DNA from: Pedobacter punctiformis
GTDB lineage: Bacteria > Bacteroidota > Bacteroidia > Sphingobacteriales > Sphingobacteriaceae
NCBI RefSeq assembly: GCF_027213715.1
Contig: NZ_JAPWGM010000001.1
Span: forward strand, 1,240,001 to 1,304,000
Length of the DNA: 64,000 nt
Reading direction: 5' to 3'
Position 1 is the first letter of the stretch. Every line of letters begins with the position of its first letter. Below are positions 35,714 to 43,670 of this stretch, one piece after another. The translations under genes and the position numbers were made by a program. The notes under the pieces were generated by a model. The model was not told where the DNA came from and made no database searches. It worked only from the letters and a program-made list of their open reading frames with translations.

Positions 35714-36883
35714 TTAGGATTCTGATGATTTGATAAGAAAATTTTCAGTTAACATTTGGTAGGTAATATAAAACCAGACTAAAATACAAGGAAGCGCTTT
35801 CAGTGAATAATGCATAATGTAATTATTTCTGATGTGTCGCGGGTAAAAATCTGTTGGAGCCAGAGATGTTAATAAAAAAGCAAAAACCAATAGGGCAATA
35901 ACCTCCTTTTTGGCTGGCCTGTCCTGTAATACAAACCAAAGGGCAACACCTGCAAATGCAATAATATAGGTTGGCGATTCGGATGAGTTGCTAAAAATCA
36001 CAGTAAAAATTAGCGTCGAAGCCAACAACATCAGTCTGAAATTTTCGGCTTTATACTGTTTAATTCGCAGGTAAGGCAATGCAAAAAGCACCAGACCAAA
36101 AATTAAAAATGGCCAGTTTGGTATGGCTGGATTCTGAAATAACCTTCTGGCCATACCCATAATTGATATGTCCTGCCATGAAGTTAAAGTGGCGTTTTCA
36201 AGTTGCTTTGCCGATAAAGAAATATACCAGTCTTTATAACATTGAATAATGTATTCGGAGCCAAAAAATACCATTGGCAAAACGAAGAATACAATAGCCC
36301 AGAAAACGCAGTAAGCAATAAACTTGGGTTTCTGTTTCACAAAAAAGAAAAACGCTAATCCTACTATGCCATACAATTTTATAAAAGTGCCCAGTAAAAT
36401 AAGGAAGGCGGCAATAAAATTATTCTTCCGGTCAATCATGGTATAAGAAAGAATAATAATTGCGGTGATTGATGGATTGATCTGAAAAGAAAAAAGCGAA
36501 GTCAGTAACTCATTTGCTATAATCCAGTAGATCGCATTTATTTTAGTCGATTTTAATGGCAGGGTAGATACTGCATAATATAGGAATAATGTGTTTGCAA
36601 TTTGCCATAAAAAAATGCCAAGGTATCTGGGCAATAATGCAAATGGAGCAATAATTAAGGCGAAGAAAGGGCCATAGTGATTCATGTCGCCATATTCTAT
36701 GTACCTGGAATATAGATTTAGTTTTTCAAGCGAATGGAAAAATGTATAGATAAAAATACGGTAATTGTTGGGTTCGTAACCTGAACGATACTGCTTAATT
36801 GTGCTAAAAATCGCGAGGCAGATCCAAACAAATAAGATGAAATACTTATTGTTGAAGCATTTTAAGACTTTAGTGTATACCAT
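35714..36883 (-). CDS. GT87 (DUF2029) family polyprenyl-phosphate-sugar mannosyltransferase-like protein
   Basis: 389 aa integral membrane GT-C protein with about ten hydrophobic segments. The N-terminal loop SGYEPNNYRIFIYTFFHSLEKLNLY and YGDMNHYGPFFALIIAPFALLP match GT87/DUF2029, where an Asp in the first periplasmic loop is catalytic (D-M-N-H-Y here). Such enzymes use polyprenyl-phosphate sugars on the outer face of the inner membrane. First gene of the minus-strand glycan operon, which suggests that late glycan assembly happens in the periplasm. Confidence 0.85.
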   Translation of the reverse strand: MVYTKVLKCFNNKYFILFVWICLAIFSTIKQYRSGYEPNNYRIFIYTFFHSLEKLNLYSRYIEYGDMNHYGPFFALIIAPFALLPRYLGIFLWQIANTLFLYYAVSTLPLKSTKINAIYWIIANELLTSLFSFQINPSITAIIILSYTMIDRKNNFIAAFLILLGTFIKLYGIVGLAFFFFVKQKPKFIAYCVFWAIVFFVLPMVFFGSEYIIQCYKDWYISLSAKQLENATLTSWQDISIMGMARRLFQNPAIPNWPFLIFGLVLFALPYLRIKQYKAENFRLMLLASTLIFTVIFSNSSESPTYIIAFAGVALWFVLQDRPAKKEVIALLVFAFLLTSLAPTDFYPRHIRNNYIMHYSLKALPCILVWFYITYQMLTENFLIKSSES

Positions 36884-36983
36884 ATCAGAGGTTAATAAAA
36901 ATTTATTTGAAGCCCGGTATCAAGCTGTAAAATGAAATATGATAAATAAATTCTGTTATTTTGTGCAAATGTAGTTTTTATTG

Positions 36984-37883
36984 ATGAATAACCATCTATC
37001 CATTTTAGAAGAAGTTAAACAAGGAAATTATAAAGCTTTAGCCAGGGTTTTAACACTTGTTGAAAACGATATTGCTCCTTCAGATTTAATCCTGAGGGAT
37101 TTGGATAGCCTTAGCGATGTTCCGGTGCTTGGCATTACTGGTCCTCCAGGAGCAGGTAAAAGTACTTTAGTGAATGCCATAACTAATCATTTTGTTTCTT
37201 TAAATAAAAGAATAGCTATTCTGGCAATTGATCCTACGTCGCCATTTAATTTTGGTTCCCTGCTTGGAGACCGTATCCGGATGGCAAACCAGTTTAATAA
37301 TCCAAATGTTTTTATTCGCTCATTAGCAACCCGTGGTGCATTAGGTGGTATTTCTGCAAAAACTATTGAAATGGTTGACGTTTTAAAAGCATCAAATTTC
37401 GACTTGATTTTGGTAGAAACGGTTGGCGTAGGTCAATCTGAAGTAGAGATTGCAGGTTTGGCTGATAAAACGGTTGTTGTTTTAGTACCGGAGTCTGGTG
37501 ATGAAGTTCAAAATATTAAATCAGGGTTAATGGAAATTGCTGATTGTTTTGTGATTAATAAAGCAGACAGAGAAGGTGCTGATACATTTGCCAATAACCT
37601 AAAAAAGATAGTACATCAAGGCTTAAAGACTATTCCTGTTTTAAAAACGGTGGCCGATAAAAATATTGGCATTGAGGAGCTGTGTACGTGGATTACCAGT
37701 ATGCCAGCTATTGAAAAGAATAGAAAAAAAGAATTTCTGTTTGCTGAAAAGGCCTGGAAAATTATTCAGCATAATAAAATGCAGCATATAGATAAAAAAA
37801 AGCTTCGCGAAAAAATCCACGAAGCTTTACTAAAAAGGAATTTTAATATTTATCGTTTTGCTGATGAATTTAAGAATTCATAA
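36984..37883 (+). CDS. meaB: Methylmalonyl-CoA mutase-associated GTPase MeaB (ArgK)
   Basis: G3E-type P-loop GTPase that protects and loads B12-dependent methylmalonyl-CoA mutase; 299 aa. Walker A GPPGAGKST at about 53-61, AIDPTSPFNFGSLLGDRIRM (switch region), FIRSLATRGALGGIS, LVETVGVGQSEVEIAGLAD and the NKAD base-recognition motif are all present. I chose ATG 36984 over the adjacent TTG 36981. The mutase itself is not in the window. Its 3' end overlaps the convergent aminopeptidase gene by 14 nt. Confidence 0.95.
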   Translation: MNNHLSILEEVKQGNYKALARVLTLVENDIAPSDLILRDLDSLSDVPVLGITGPPGAGKSTLVNAITNHFVSLNKRIAILAIDPTSPFNFGSLLGDRIRMANQFNNPNVFIRSLATRGALGGISAKTIEMVDVLKASNFDLILVETVGVGQSEVEIAGLADKTVVVLVPESGDEVQNIKSGLMEIADCFVINKADREGADTFANNLKKIVHQGLKTIPVLKTVADKNIGIEELCTWITSMPAIEKNRKKEFLFAEKAWKIIQHNKMQHIDKKKLREKIHEALLKRNFNIYRFADEFKNS

Positions 37884-39159
37884 TGTCTTCAATTTCTTCA
37901 GCTTCCAATGGAATATCAGCCATTAAATCTATAGGCCCATTCGCTGTAATTAAAATATTATTTTCCAATCGAATGCCTAGTCCCTCTTCTGGTATATAAA
38001 TTCCAGGCTCAACTGTTAAAATATTTCCTTCAGCAAAAGGGGTGTATCTGCCTGCAAAATCATGTACATCTATTCCTAAATGGTGAGAAGTGCCATGCAT
38101 GAAATATTTTTTATATGCCGGATAAGCAGCACTTTGTTTTTTAACTTCTTCGGTTGATAATAAACCCAGTTTAATCAACTGTTCGGTCATCAGTTCGCCA
38201 ACCTGCTCATGATAAGTATTCCAAACGGTATTGGGTGTTAACAATTTAGTTGCCTCTTTCATTACATGCAATACTGCATTATAAACATCTTTTTGTCGGG
38301 CTGTAAAACGACCATTAACCGGAATAGACCGGCTCATATCCGCATTATAGTTGGCATATTCAGCACCAAAATCAAAAAGAATCACGTCTCCATCTTTACA
38401 TTCCTGATTATTATCGTTGTAATGAAGAATGTTGGCGTTGTGTCCGGATGCAATTATTGGTGTATAAGCGTGGCCAGTTCCACCCTGGCGAATAAATTCG
38501 TGAATGATTTCAGCCTCAATTTCATATTCTTTAACTCCGGGTTTGGTAAATTTCAATACTTTAATAAAAGCATCCCTTGTAATGGCACAGGCTTTTTTAG
38601 TTAAATCAACTTCTATGTCTGATTTAATCGCCCTAAGCCCACGCATAATTGGCGCAGAGCGTTCATAATGATGTAAAGGATATTTCGATCGCATTTGATC
38701 TATAAAACGAATATCTCTGTAAGGAACTGTATGGGCATACCGGTCGTTTTCATTCGTGTTCAAATAAATGTGATCGGCGTAGTGAACAATACTGTGTAGA
38801 ATATTATCAAAATCCTCCAGCCAATAAATAGCTTCGATTCCAGATGCAGCTTTTGCCTGTTCTTTTGTATACTTGTAGCCTTCCCAAACCTTAATGTAGT
38901 CATTTGTCTGTCTTAAAAACAGGACTTCTCTGTATAATGGATTAGGACAGTCGGGATATAGCAGTAAAATAGTTTGTTCCTGATCAATTCCTGATAAATA
39001 AAATAAATCTGGATTTTGTTTGAATAGGAAGTTCTGATCTCCACTTCTGGGAAATTCATCACTAGACTGAAATAAAGCTAAAGAGTTGTTTTTTAGCTGT
39101 TTAGTATAATTTTTTCTATTTAAAATGAATAGTGACTGATCAATTTTAGGATATTTCAT
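37870..39159 (-). CDS. Xaa-Pro aminopeptidase (aminopeptidase P, M24B)
   Basis: Removes N-terminal residues preceding proline; 429 aa. The N-terminal domain of aminopeptidase P (about 1-170) includes FLFKQNPDLFYLSGI. The pita-bread domain supplies a complete dinuclear metal site: Asp in VILFDFGAEY and in NADMSRSIPV, His in HGTSHHLGIDVHD, and two Glu in LTVEPGIYIP and GLGIRLENN. Probably cytoplasmic because no signal peptide is seen. Convergent with meaB; the upstream 174 bases are shared with the ompA promoter region. Confidence 0.95.
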   Translation of the reverse strand: MKYPKIDQSLFILNRKNYTKQLKNNSLALFQSSDEFPRSGDQNFLFKQNPDLFYLSGIDQEQTILLLYPDCPNPLYREVLFLRQTNDYIKVWEGYKYTKEQAKAASGIEAIYWLEDFDNILHSIVHYADHIYLNTNENDRYAHTVPYRDIRFIDQMRSKYPLHHYERSAPIMRGLRAIKSDIEVDLTKKACAITRDAFIKVLKFTKPGVKEYEIEAEIIHEFIRQGGTGHAYTPIIASGHNANILHYNDNNQECKDGDVILFDFGAEYANYNADMSRSIPVNGRFTARQKDVYNAVLHVMKEATKLLTPNTVWNTYHEQVGELMTEQLIKLGLLSTEEVKKQSAAYPAYKKYFMHGTSHHLGIDVHDFAGRYTPFAEGNILTVEPGIYIPEEGLGIRLENNILITANGPIDLMADIPLEAEEIEDIMNS

Positions 39160-39244
39160 AAATATTATATATTAAACTGGGTGACGGTCAAATGTAAGAA
39201 AATGATTAATTATGACGAAGTTTGGAACGGAGTTTGTATAAAAG

Positions 39245-39274
39245 TTTGAAAATTTAAAATTTTGTTTAATTTTG
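39245..39274 (+). promoter_or_regulatory. Strong promoter of the OmpA-family porin gene
   Basis: TTTG (39245-39248), an 18-nt spacer and TAATTTTG (39267-39274) match the Bacteroidetes consensus. Transcription should begin near 39280, giving a leader of about 53 nt that is A-rich just before the ATG. Confidence 0.75.
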
Positions 39275-39333
39275 CGGTTACTAAAAAATTAATCAATTAA
39301 ATTGTTTAACCCTTAAAAAAGAAAAAAAAGATT

Positions 39334-40692
39334 ATGAATTATTCTACTTTAAAGAAAAGTCTTGCTCTTTCTTTAGTGGCATTAACAGGAGTAGCTTCTC
39401 TTGCTGTCGCTCAAGAAACACCTGCAACGACTTCTTCAACCAAGGTATTTGGTGGAAGAGGACAGTACAGAACTTGGTCAATTGGTGTTAACGGTGGTGT
39501 TTTAGCTCCTGTTATTGCTATTGGCGGTTCTAATGATTTCAACAAATGGGATGTTAACTTAGGTTACGGTTTAAATATCCGTAAACAATTAGGTCACTCA
39601 TTCGCTTTAGAATTAAACGGATTACGTGGTAAAGTATCTGGATCTAACGACGCAGCTTTATCTGGTGCTGGTTCAACTGCTAAAGAATTCGAAACTCAAT
39701 TACAATATGCTGTAGATTTACGTGGTGTTGTTAATGTTGGTTCAATCGATTTCTTACGTCGTGAGAATTCAGTAGGTTTCTTCTTAACTGCCGGTGGTGG
39801 TTATTTAGCTTATGCTCCAAAAGTTACTGCTGCTAACGGTACTGTAACTGACTGGAAAGGTAAATCTACTGGTCCTGCAGGTGATAAACACGAAGCTAAA
39901 GATTACGTAAAAGGTTTTTATATTCCAGTTGGTGCTGGTGTTAAATTCAAAGTTTCTGAGCGTGTTAACTTTAACTTAGGTTACACAATGAACTTTGTTG
40001 ACGCTGATAACTTTGATGGAGTTTATGCAAAAGGTACTACTAAAGATCACTTCTCTTACGGTTATGCTGGTTTAGAGTTCTCTTTAGGTTCTTCTGCAAA
40101 ACCAAGTTTAGAATGGTCTAACCCATTAGCTACTATGTACGATGAGTTAAAAGATCCTACTTTACGTCAAGAAGTTGAAGCATTGAAAAACCGTGTTTCT
40201 GCTGTTGAAAAATCTGTTGAAGATTTGAAAAAAGATACTGACGGTGACGGTGTTGCTGATCAATTCGACAAATGCCCAGGAACTCCTGCTGGTACTGCTG
40301 TTGATGGTTCAGGTTGTCCACTTCCTAAAGTAACAACTCCAACTACTGTTGAAACTTCAAACGTTACTGGTTTCGAAAAAATCGGTTTTGATTTTAACTC
40401 ATCAGTATTAAAAACTGAATCTTATCCAACTTTAGATAAATTATCTTCAGTGTTACGTGAAAACGGTGGTAAAGTAACTGTTAACGGTTACGCTTCAAGC
40501 GAAGGTACTACTGCATATAACTTGAAATTATCTAAAGACAGAGCAAATTCTGTTAAAACTTACTTAGTAAACTCTGGCGTTTCAGCTAGTCAAGTTGCTA
40601 CTAAAGGTTTTGGTGAAGCTAATCCAATTGCTTCTAACGATACTGAAGAAGGTCGTATCCAAAATCGTCGTGTTGAAACTGCTAGAAACTAG
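39334..40692 (+). CDS. OmpA-family outer-membrane porin with TSP3 linker
   Basis: 452 aa. A signal peptide ends at VAVAQ-type LAVAQ (about 26). An eight-stranded beta-barrel (about 40-270) is followed by a short coiled coil (LRQEVEALKNRVSAVEKSVEDL). A calcium-binding thrombospondin type 3 repeat comes next (DTDGDGVADQFDKCPGTPAG). The C-terminal OmpA peptidoglycan-binding domain (FDFNSSVLKTESYPTLDKL ... KGFGEANPIASNDTEEGRIQNRRVE) is complete. Codon use is strikingly uniform (TTA for Leu, GGT, GCT, CGT), unlike most neighbours, which points to very high expression. Consensus promoter and strong terminator bracket it as a single gene. Confidence 0.95.
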   Translation: MNYSTLKKSLALSLVALTGVASLAVAQETPATTSSTKVFGGRGQYRTWSIGVNGGVLAPVIAIGGSNDFNKWDVNLGYGLNIRKQLGHSFALELNGLRGKVSGSNDAALSGAGSTAKEFETQLQYAVDLRGVVNVGSIDFLRRENSVGFFLTAGGGYLAYAPKVTAANGTVTDWKGKSTGPAGDKHEAKDYVKGFYIPVGAGVKFKVSERVNFNLGYTMNFVDADNFDGVYAKGTTKDHFSYGYAGLEFSLGSSAKPSLEWSNPLATMYDELKDPTLRQEVEALKNRVSAVEKSVEDLKKDTDGDGVADQFDKCPGTPAGTAVDGSGCPLPKVTTPTTVETSNVTGFEKIGFDFNSSVLKTESYPTLDKLSSVLRENGGKVTVNGYASSEGTTAYNLKLSKDRANSVKTYLVNSGVSASQVATKGFGEANPIASNDTEEGRIQNRRVETARN

Positions 40693-40714
40693 TATTTTCT
40701 CGCTTAAAATTTTG

Positions 40715-40747
40715 AAAGAGTCCCGGTTATTAGCCGGGACTTTTTTT
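40715..40747 (+). terminator. Intrinsic terminator of the ompA-family gene
   Basis: GTCCCGG (40720-40726) and CCGGGAC (40734-40740) form a GC-rich stem extended by A-T pairs, followed by seven T residues. Confidence 0.88.
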
Positions 40748-40781
40748 ATGCCTTTTAATTTTCTGTGTAAACCTTTTTATC

Positions 40782-40789
40782 TAAGTTTG
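40782..40789 (+). promoter_or_regulatory. -7 element just before the 46-aa membrane protein gene
   Basis: TAAGTTTG fits TAnnTTTG and ends 4 nt before the ATG at 40794. If used, the mRNA would start at or within a base or two of the start codon. A -33 TTTG is not seen. Confidence 0.4.
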
Positions 40790-40793
40790 TATT

Positions 40794-40934
40794 ATGTATT
40801 TCTTCAGAAAAAAAGATCCTAACCGGCCAAATAACATTAACATTAAAATTATGCATGTTATTAATGCACTGGCTATTTCTATTTTTTTGTTGGGTATAAT
40901 CTATAAGCTCATTCAGTGGCTTAGCAAATCTTAA
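40794..40934 (+). CDS. 46-aa single-pass membrane protein
   Basis: A 46-codon ORF (ATG 40794, TAA 40932-40934). The basic N-terminus MYFFRKKDPNRPNN is followed by one membrane helix, roughly INALAISIFLLGIIYKLI, and a short polar tail. The charge distribution fits N-in, C-out. A matching small-protein family (DUF6728-like) exists in Bacteroidetes, but I am unsure of the match. It lies between the porin terminator and the RidA gene, 14 nt upstream of the latter, so they may be co-transcribed. Too short for many gene finders. Confidence 0.7.
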   Translation: MYFFRKKDPNRPNNINIKIMHVINALAISIFLLGIIYKLIQWLSKS

Positions 40935-40948
40935 CACAACTTTTCTTT

Positions 40949-41329
40949 ATGAAACAAATTATCAAAACATCTAATGCGCCTGCGCCAATAGGTCCGTATA
41001 ATCAAGCTGTAATGGCTGGAAACTTTTTATTTGTATCCGGTCAAATTGCAATTAACCCGGAGAGTGGTGAATTAAATCTTGTTAATATCGAAGAAGAAAC
41101 CCATCAGGTAATGCGTAATCTTAAAGCAGTGTTACTGGAAGCAGGTTTGGGTTTTGAGCATGTTGTAAAAACGACTATCTTTTTAAGTGATATGGGAACC
41201 TTTGCTCAGGTAAATGAAATTTATGGTCAATATTTTACAGAAAACTTCCCTGCACGTGAAACGGTACAAGTATCCGTACTGCCAAAAAATGTTAATGTAG
41301 AGATTTCTGTAATTGCAGTTAAAGGATAG
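40949..41329 (+). CDS. ridA: RidA family reactive imine/enamine deaminase
   Basis: Hydrolyses reactive 2-aminoacrylate and related imines from PLP enzymes; 126 aa, the normal size for this trimeric fold. APIGPYNQAVMAGNFLFVSGQIAINPESGEL, LKAVLLEAGLGFEHVVKTTIFL and the C-terminal PARETVQVSVLPKNVNVEISVIAV are all family blocks, including the Arg in PARETVQ that binds substrate carboxylates. It starts 14 nt after the 46-aa membrane protein. Confidence 0.95.
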   Translation: MKQIIKTSNAPAPIGPYNQAVMAGNFLFVSGQIAINPESGELNLVNIEEETHQVMRNLKAVLLEAGLGFEHVVKTTIFLSDMGTFAQVNEIYGQYFTENFPARETVQVSVLPKNVNVEISVIAVKG

Positions 41330-41474
41330 TTTTAGCTTCAGAAAATATCAATCATTGTTAAAGGGATGCATACCCGATTATAGAATTATTGTTTTTGTAT
41401 AAATGATTTAGGACGCTATTCCTGATCAGGCAGATAACACCAACACATATTTAATTTTATAAAGCTTAATTATT

Positions 41475-43580
41475 TTGTTTAATTCCACATTAGATACACC
41501 TATTGAGTTTATAAAAGGCGTTGGGCCAACCCGGGCCGATGTAATAAAGAAAGACCTCAGTCTCTTTACTTATGAGGATATGCTTTCTTATTATCCTTTC
41601 AGGTATATCGACAGAACAAAATTTTATAAAATCAATCAAATTAATTCTGATGCCCCATATATCCAGATTATTGGCCGTATAATTAGCAAAAAAGTTATTG
41701 GAGATAAACGGGCTAAACGTATTGTAGCCGTTTTTAAAGATGAGACCGGAATCATGGAGTTGGTTTGGTTTCAAAGCTTAAAATGGGTAGATGATCACAT
41801 TGCTGTTGGTGCTGCTTATGTAGCTTTTGGTAAACCAGCCTTGTTTAATGGTACGTTCAGTATTTCTCATCCCGAAATGGAGTTGTATCAAAAAAACGCT
41901 GCAGGGAGGGGGAACCAAACTTTGCAACCCGTTTATAACTCTACGGAGAAACTGAAAAAATTTAATCTTGACTCTAAAGGAATCCAGCGTTTAATTGCCG
42001 GGTTGTTGGATCAGGTTATCCAGCAGGTACCAGAAACACTGCCTCAGTACATTTTAGAAAAATATCAACTTCCGGATAAGAGGGTAGCTTTACTCAACAT
42101 TCACTTTCCTAAAAATCAGAAAGACCTGAGCGCTGCGGAAAGAAGATTAAAGTTTGAAGAACTGTTTTTTATACAGTTACAGCTTTTAAACAGTAAACAA
42201 TTAAAAGCTTTAAAATTTAAAGGGGCAACTTTTGACATTGTAGGTGAAAAAGTTAACCGCTTTTATAAAGAATTTTTACCTTTTGAGCTAACCAATGCAC
42301 AAAAACGTGTGGTTAAGGAAATCAGGATTGATACGCAGAGGGGTATTCAAATGAACAGACTGGTACAGGGCGACGTAGGGAGCGGCAAAACCGCCGTTGC
42401 ACTGATGAGTATGCTTTTGGCAAATGACAATGGCTACCAGGCTTGTATGATGGCTCCTACCGAAATTTTAGCCCGTCAGCATTACGCTTCTGTTACCGCA
42501 TTAGTAACAGACGATCTAGTCAAGGTTGCTATATTAACCGGAAATACAAAAAAGAAAGAAAGAACCGTTCTTCACCAACAACTGGAAAATGGTGAAATCG
42601 ATATTTTGATTGGAACACATGCTTTAATTGAAGATAAAGTTCAGTTTAAAAACCTTGGCCTGGTTGTGATTGATGAGCAACATCGTTTTGGAGTAGAACA
42701 AAGAGCCAGGCTTTGGCGCAAAAGTATAATTCCACCACACATATTGGTTATGACGGCTACCCCGATTCCACGGACACTGGCCATGACGCTTTACGGTGAT
42801 TTGGATGTATCTGTAATTGATGAATTGCCTGCAGGTCGGAAACCCATAGAAACAAGGCACCTTTTTGAAAGCCAGCGCATGCGCATGTTTGGTTTTATGA
42901 AACAGGAAATTGCCAAAGGCCGGCAGGTTTATGTTGTTTATCCTTTAATTAAGGAAAGTGAAAAACTAGATTTATTACATTTGGAGGCGGGTATAGAACA
43001 GCTTAGTTATCAATTCCCAAGGCCGGATTATCAAATGAGTATTGTGCACGGCCAAATGCCAAATGCAGACAAGCAATTTGAAATGCAACAATTTATTGAA
43101 GGCAAAAGCCAGATTATGGTTGCTACCACTGTAATCGAGGTGGGTGTAAATGTGCCTAATGCATCGGTTATGGTGATCGAAAATGCTGAGCGTTTTGGTT
43201 TATCGCAATTACATCAGTTAAGGGGGCGGGTTGGGCGTGGTGCCGAACAATCTTTCTGTATTTTAATGAGCAGCAATAAATTAAGCAAAGATGGCAGGTT
43301 GCGATTGGAAACCATGGTTAAAACCAATAATGGTTTCGAAATTTCGGAAATCGATTTACAATTGCGTGGCCCGGGAGATTTAACCGGAACACAGCAAAGT
43401 GGTGTTTTAGATCTAAAACTTGCCGATTTAGCAAAAGATCAGATTATCCTTTCGGAAGCACGAAATACCGTAATTGCCATTTTTCAGGAAGATGGCCGTT
43501 TAGAAAAACCTGAAAATGCTTTACTAAAGGCTTATCTGCAAAAGCGGGAGCGAGGGATTTCGTTTGATAAAATTTCCTAA
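41475..43580 (+). CDS. recG: ATP-dependent DNA helicase RecG
   Basis: Branch-migration helicase that remodels stalled replication forks; 701 aa, normal. An N-terminal wedge/OB domain (about 50-160) is followed by the superfamily 2 core: Walker A GDVGSGKTAVAL, motif Ia APTEILARQHY, DEQHRFG (motif II), TATPIPRTLAM (III), VVATTVIEVGVNVPNA-type IMVATTVIEVGVNVPNA (V) and QLRGRVGRG (VI). A TTG at 41475 is the start: an in-frame TAA lies five codons upstream and no ATG is close. It is followed by a 90-nt gap containing repeat-like sequence. Confidence 0.96.
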   Translation: MFNSTLDTPIEFIKGVGPTRADVIKKDLSLFTYEDMLSYYPFRYIDRTKFYKINQINSDAPYIQIIGRIISKKVIGDKRAKRIVAVFKDETGIMELVWFQSLKWVDDHIAVGAAYVAFGKPALFNGTFSISHPEMELYQKNAAGRGNQTLQPVYNSTEKLKKFNLDSKGIQRLIAGLLDQVIQQVPETLPQYILEKYQLPDKRVALLNIHFPKNQKDLSAAERRLKFEELFFIQLQLLNSKQLKALKFKGATFDIVGEKVNRFYKEFLPFELTNAQKRVVKEIRIDTQRGIQMNRLVQGDVGSGKTAVALMSMLLANDNGYQACMMAPTEILARQHYASVTALVTDDLVKVAILTGNTKKKERTVLHQQLENGEIDILIGTHALIEDKVQFKNLGLVVIDEQHRFGVEQRARLWRKSIIPPHILVMTATPIPRTLAMTLYGDLDVSVIDELPAGRKPIETRHLFESQRMRMFGFMKQEIAKGRQVYVVYPLIKESEKLDLLHLEAGIEQLSYQFPRPDYQMSIVHGQMPNADKQFEMQQFIEGKSQIMVATTVIEVGVNVPNASVMVIENAERFGLSQLHQLRGRVGRGAEQSFCILMSSNKLSKDGRLRLETMVKTNNGFEISEIDLQLRGPGDLTGTQQSGVLDLKLADLAKDQIILSEARNTVIAIFQEDGRLEKPENALLKAYLQKRERGISFDKIS

Positions 43581-43590
43581 TATCATTTAT

Positions 43591-43619
43591 AAGTAAGATT
43601 TGGCTTGAGCTAAATTTGG
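43591..43619 (+). repeat. Dispersed intergenic repeat fragment
   Basis: AAGATTTGG directly followed by CTTGAGCTAAA matches the panC-panD repeat (15693 onward) with a 3-nt deletion. Noncoding, between recG and the MFS gene. Confidence 0.55.
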
Positions 43620-43670
43620 TTGAATGATTTAATTTTTCAAAACGTAGTTTTACACTTCAAATGTTTTAAA

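Noticed and set aside
25515..36883. Glycan locus as a mobile island
   Set aside because: No integrase, transposase, tRNA or direct repeats flank it, and obvious base composition change is not visible by eye.
36981..36983. TTG start for meaB directly before the ATG
   Set aside because: An ATG follows immediately and gives the usual family N-terminus.
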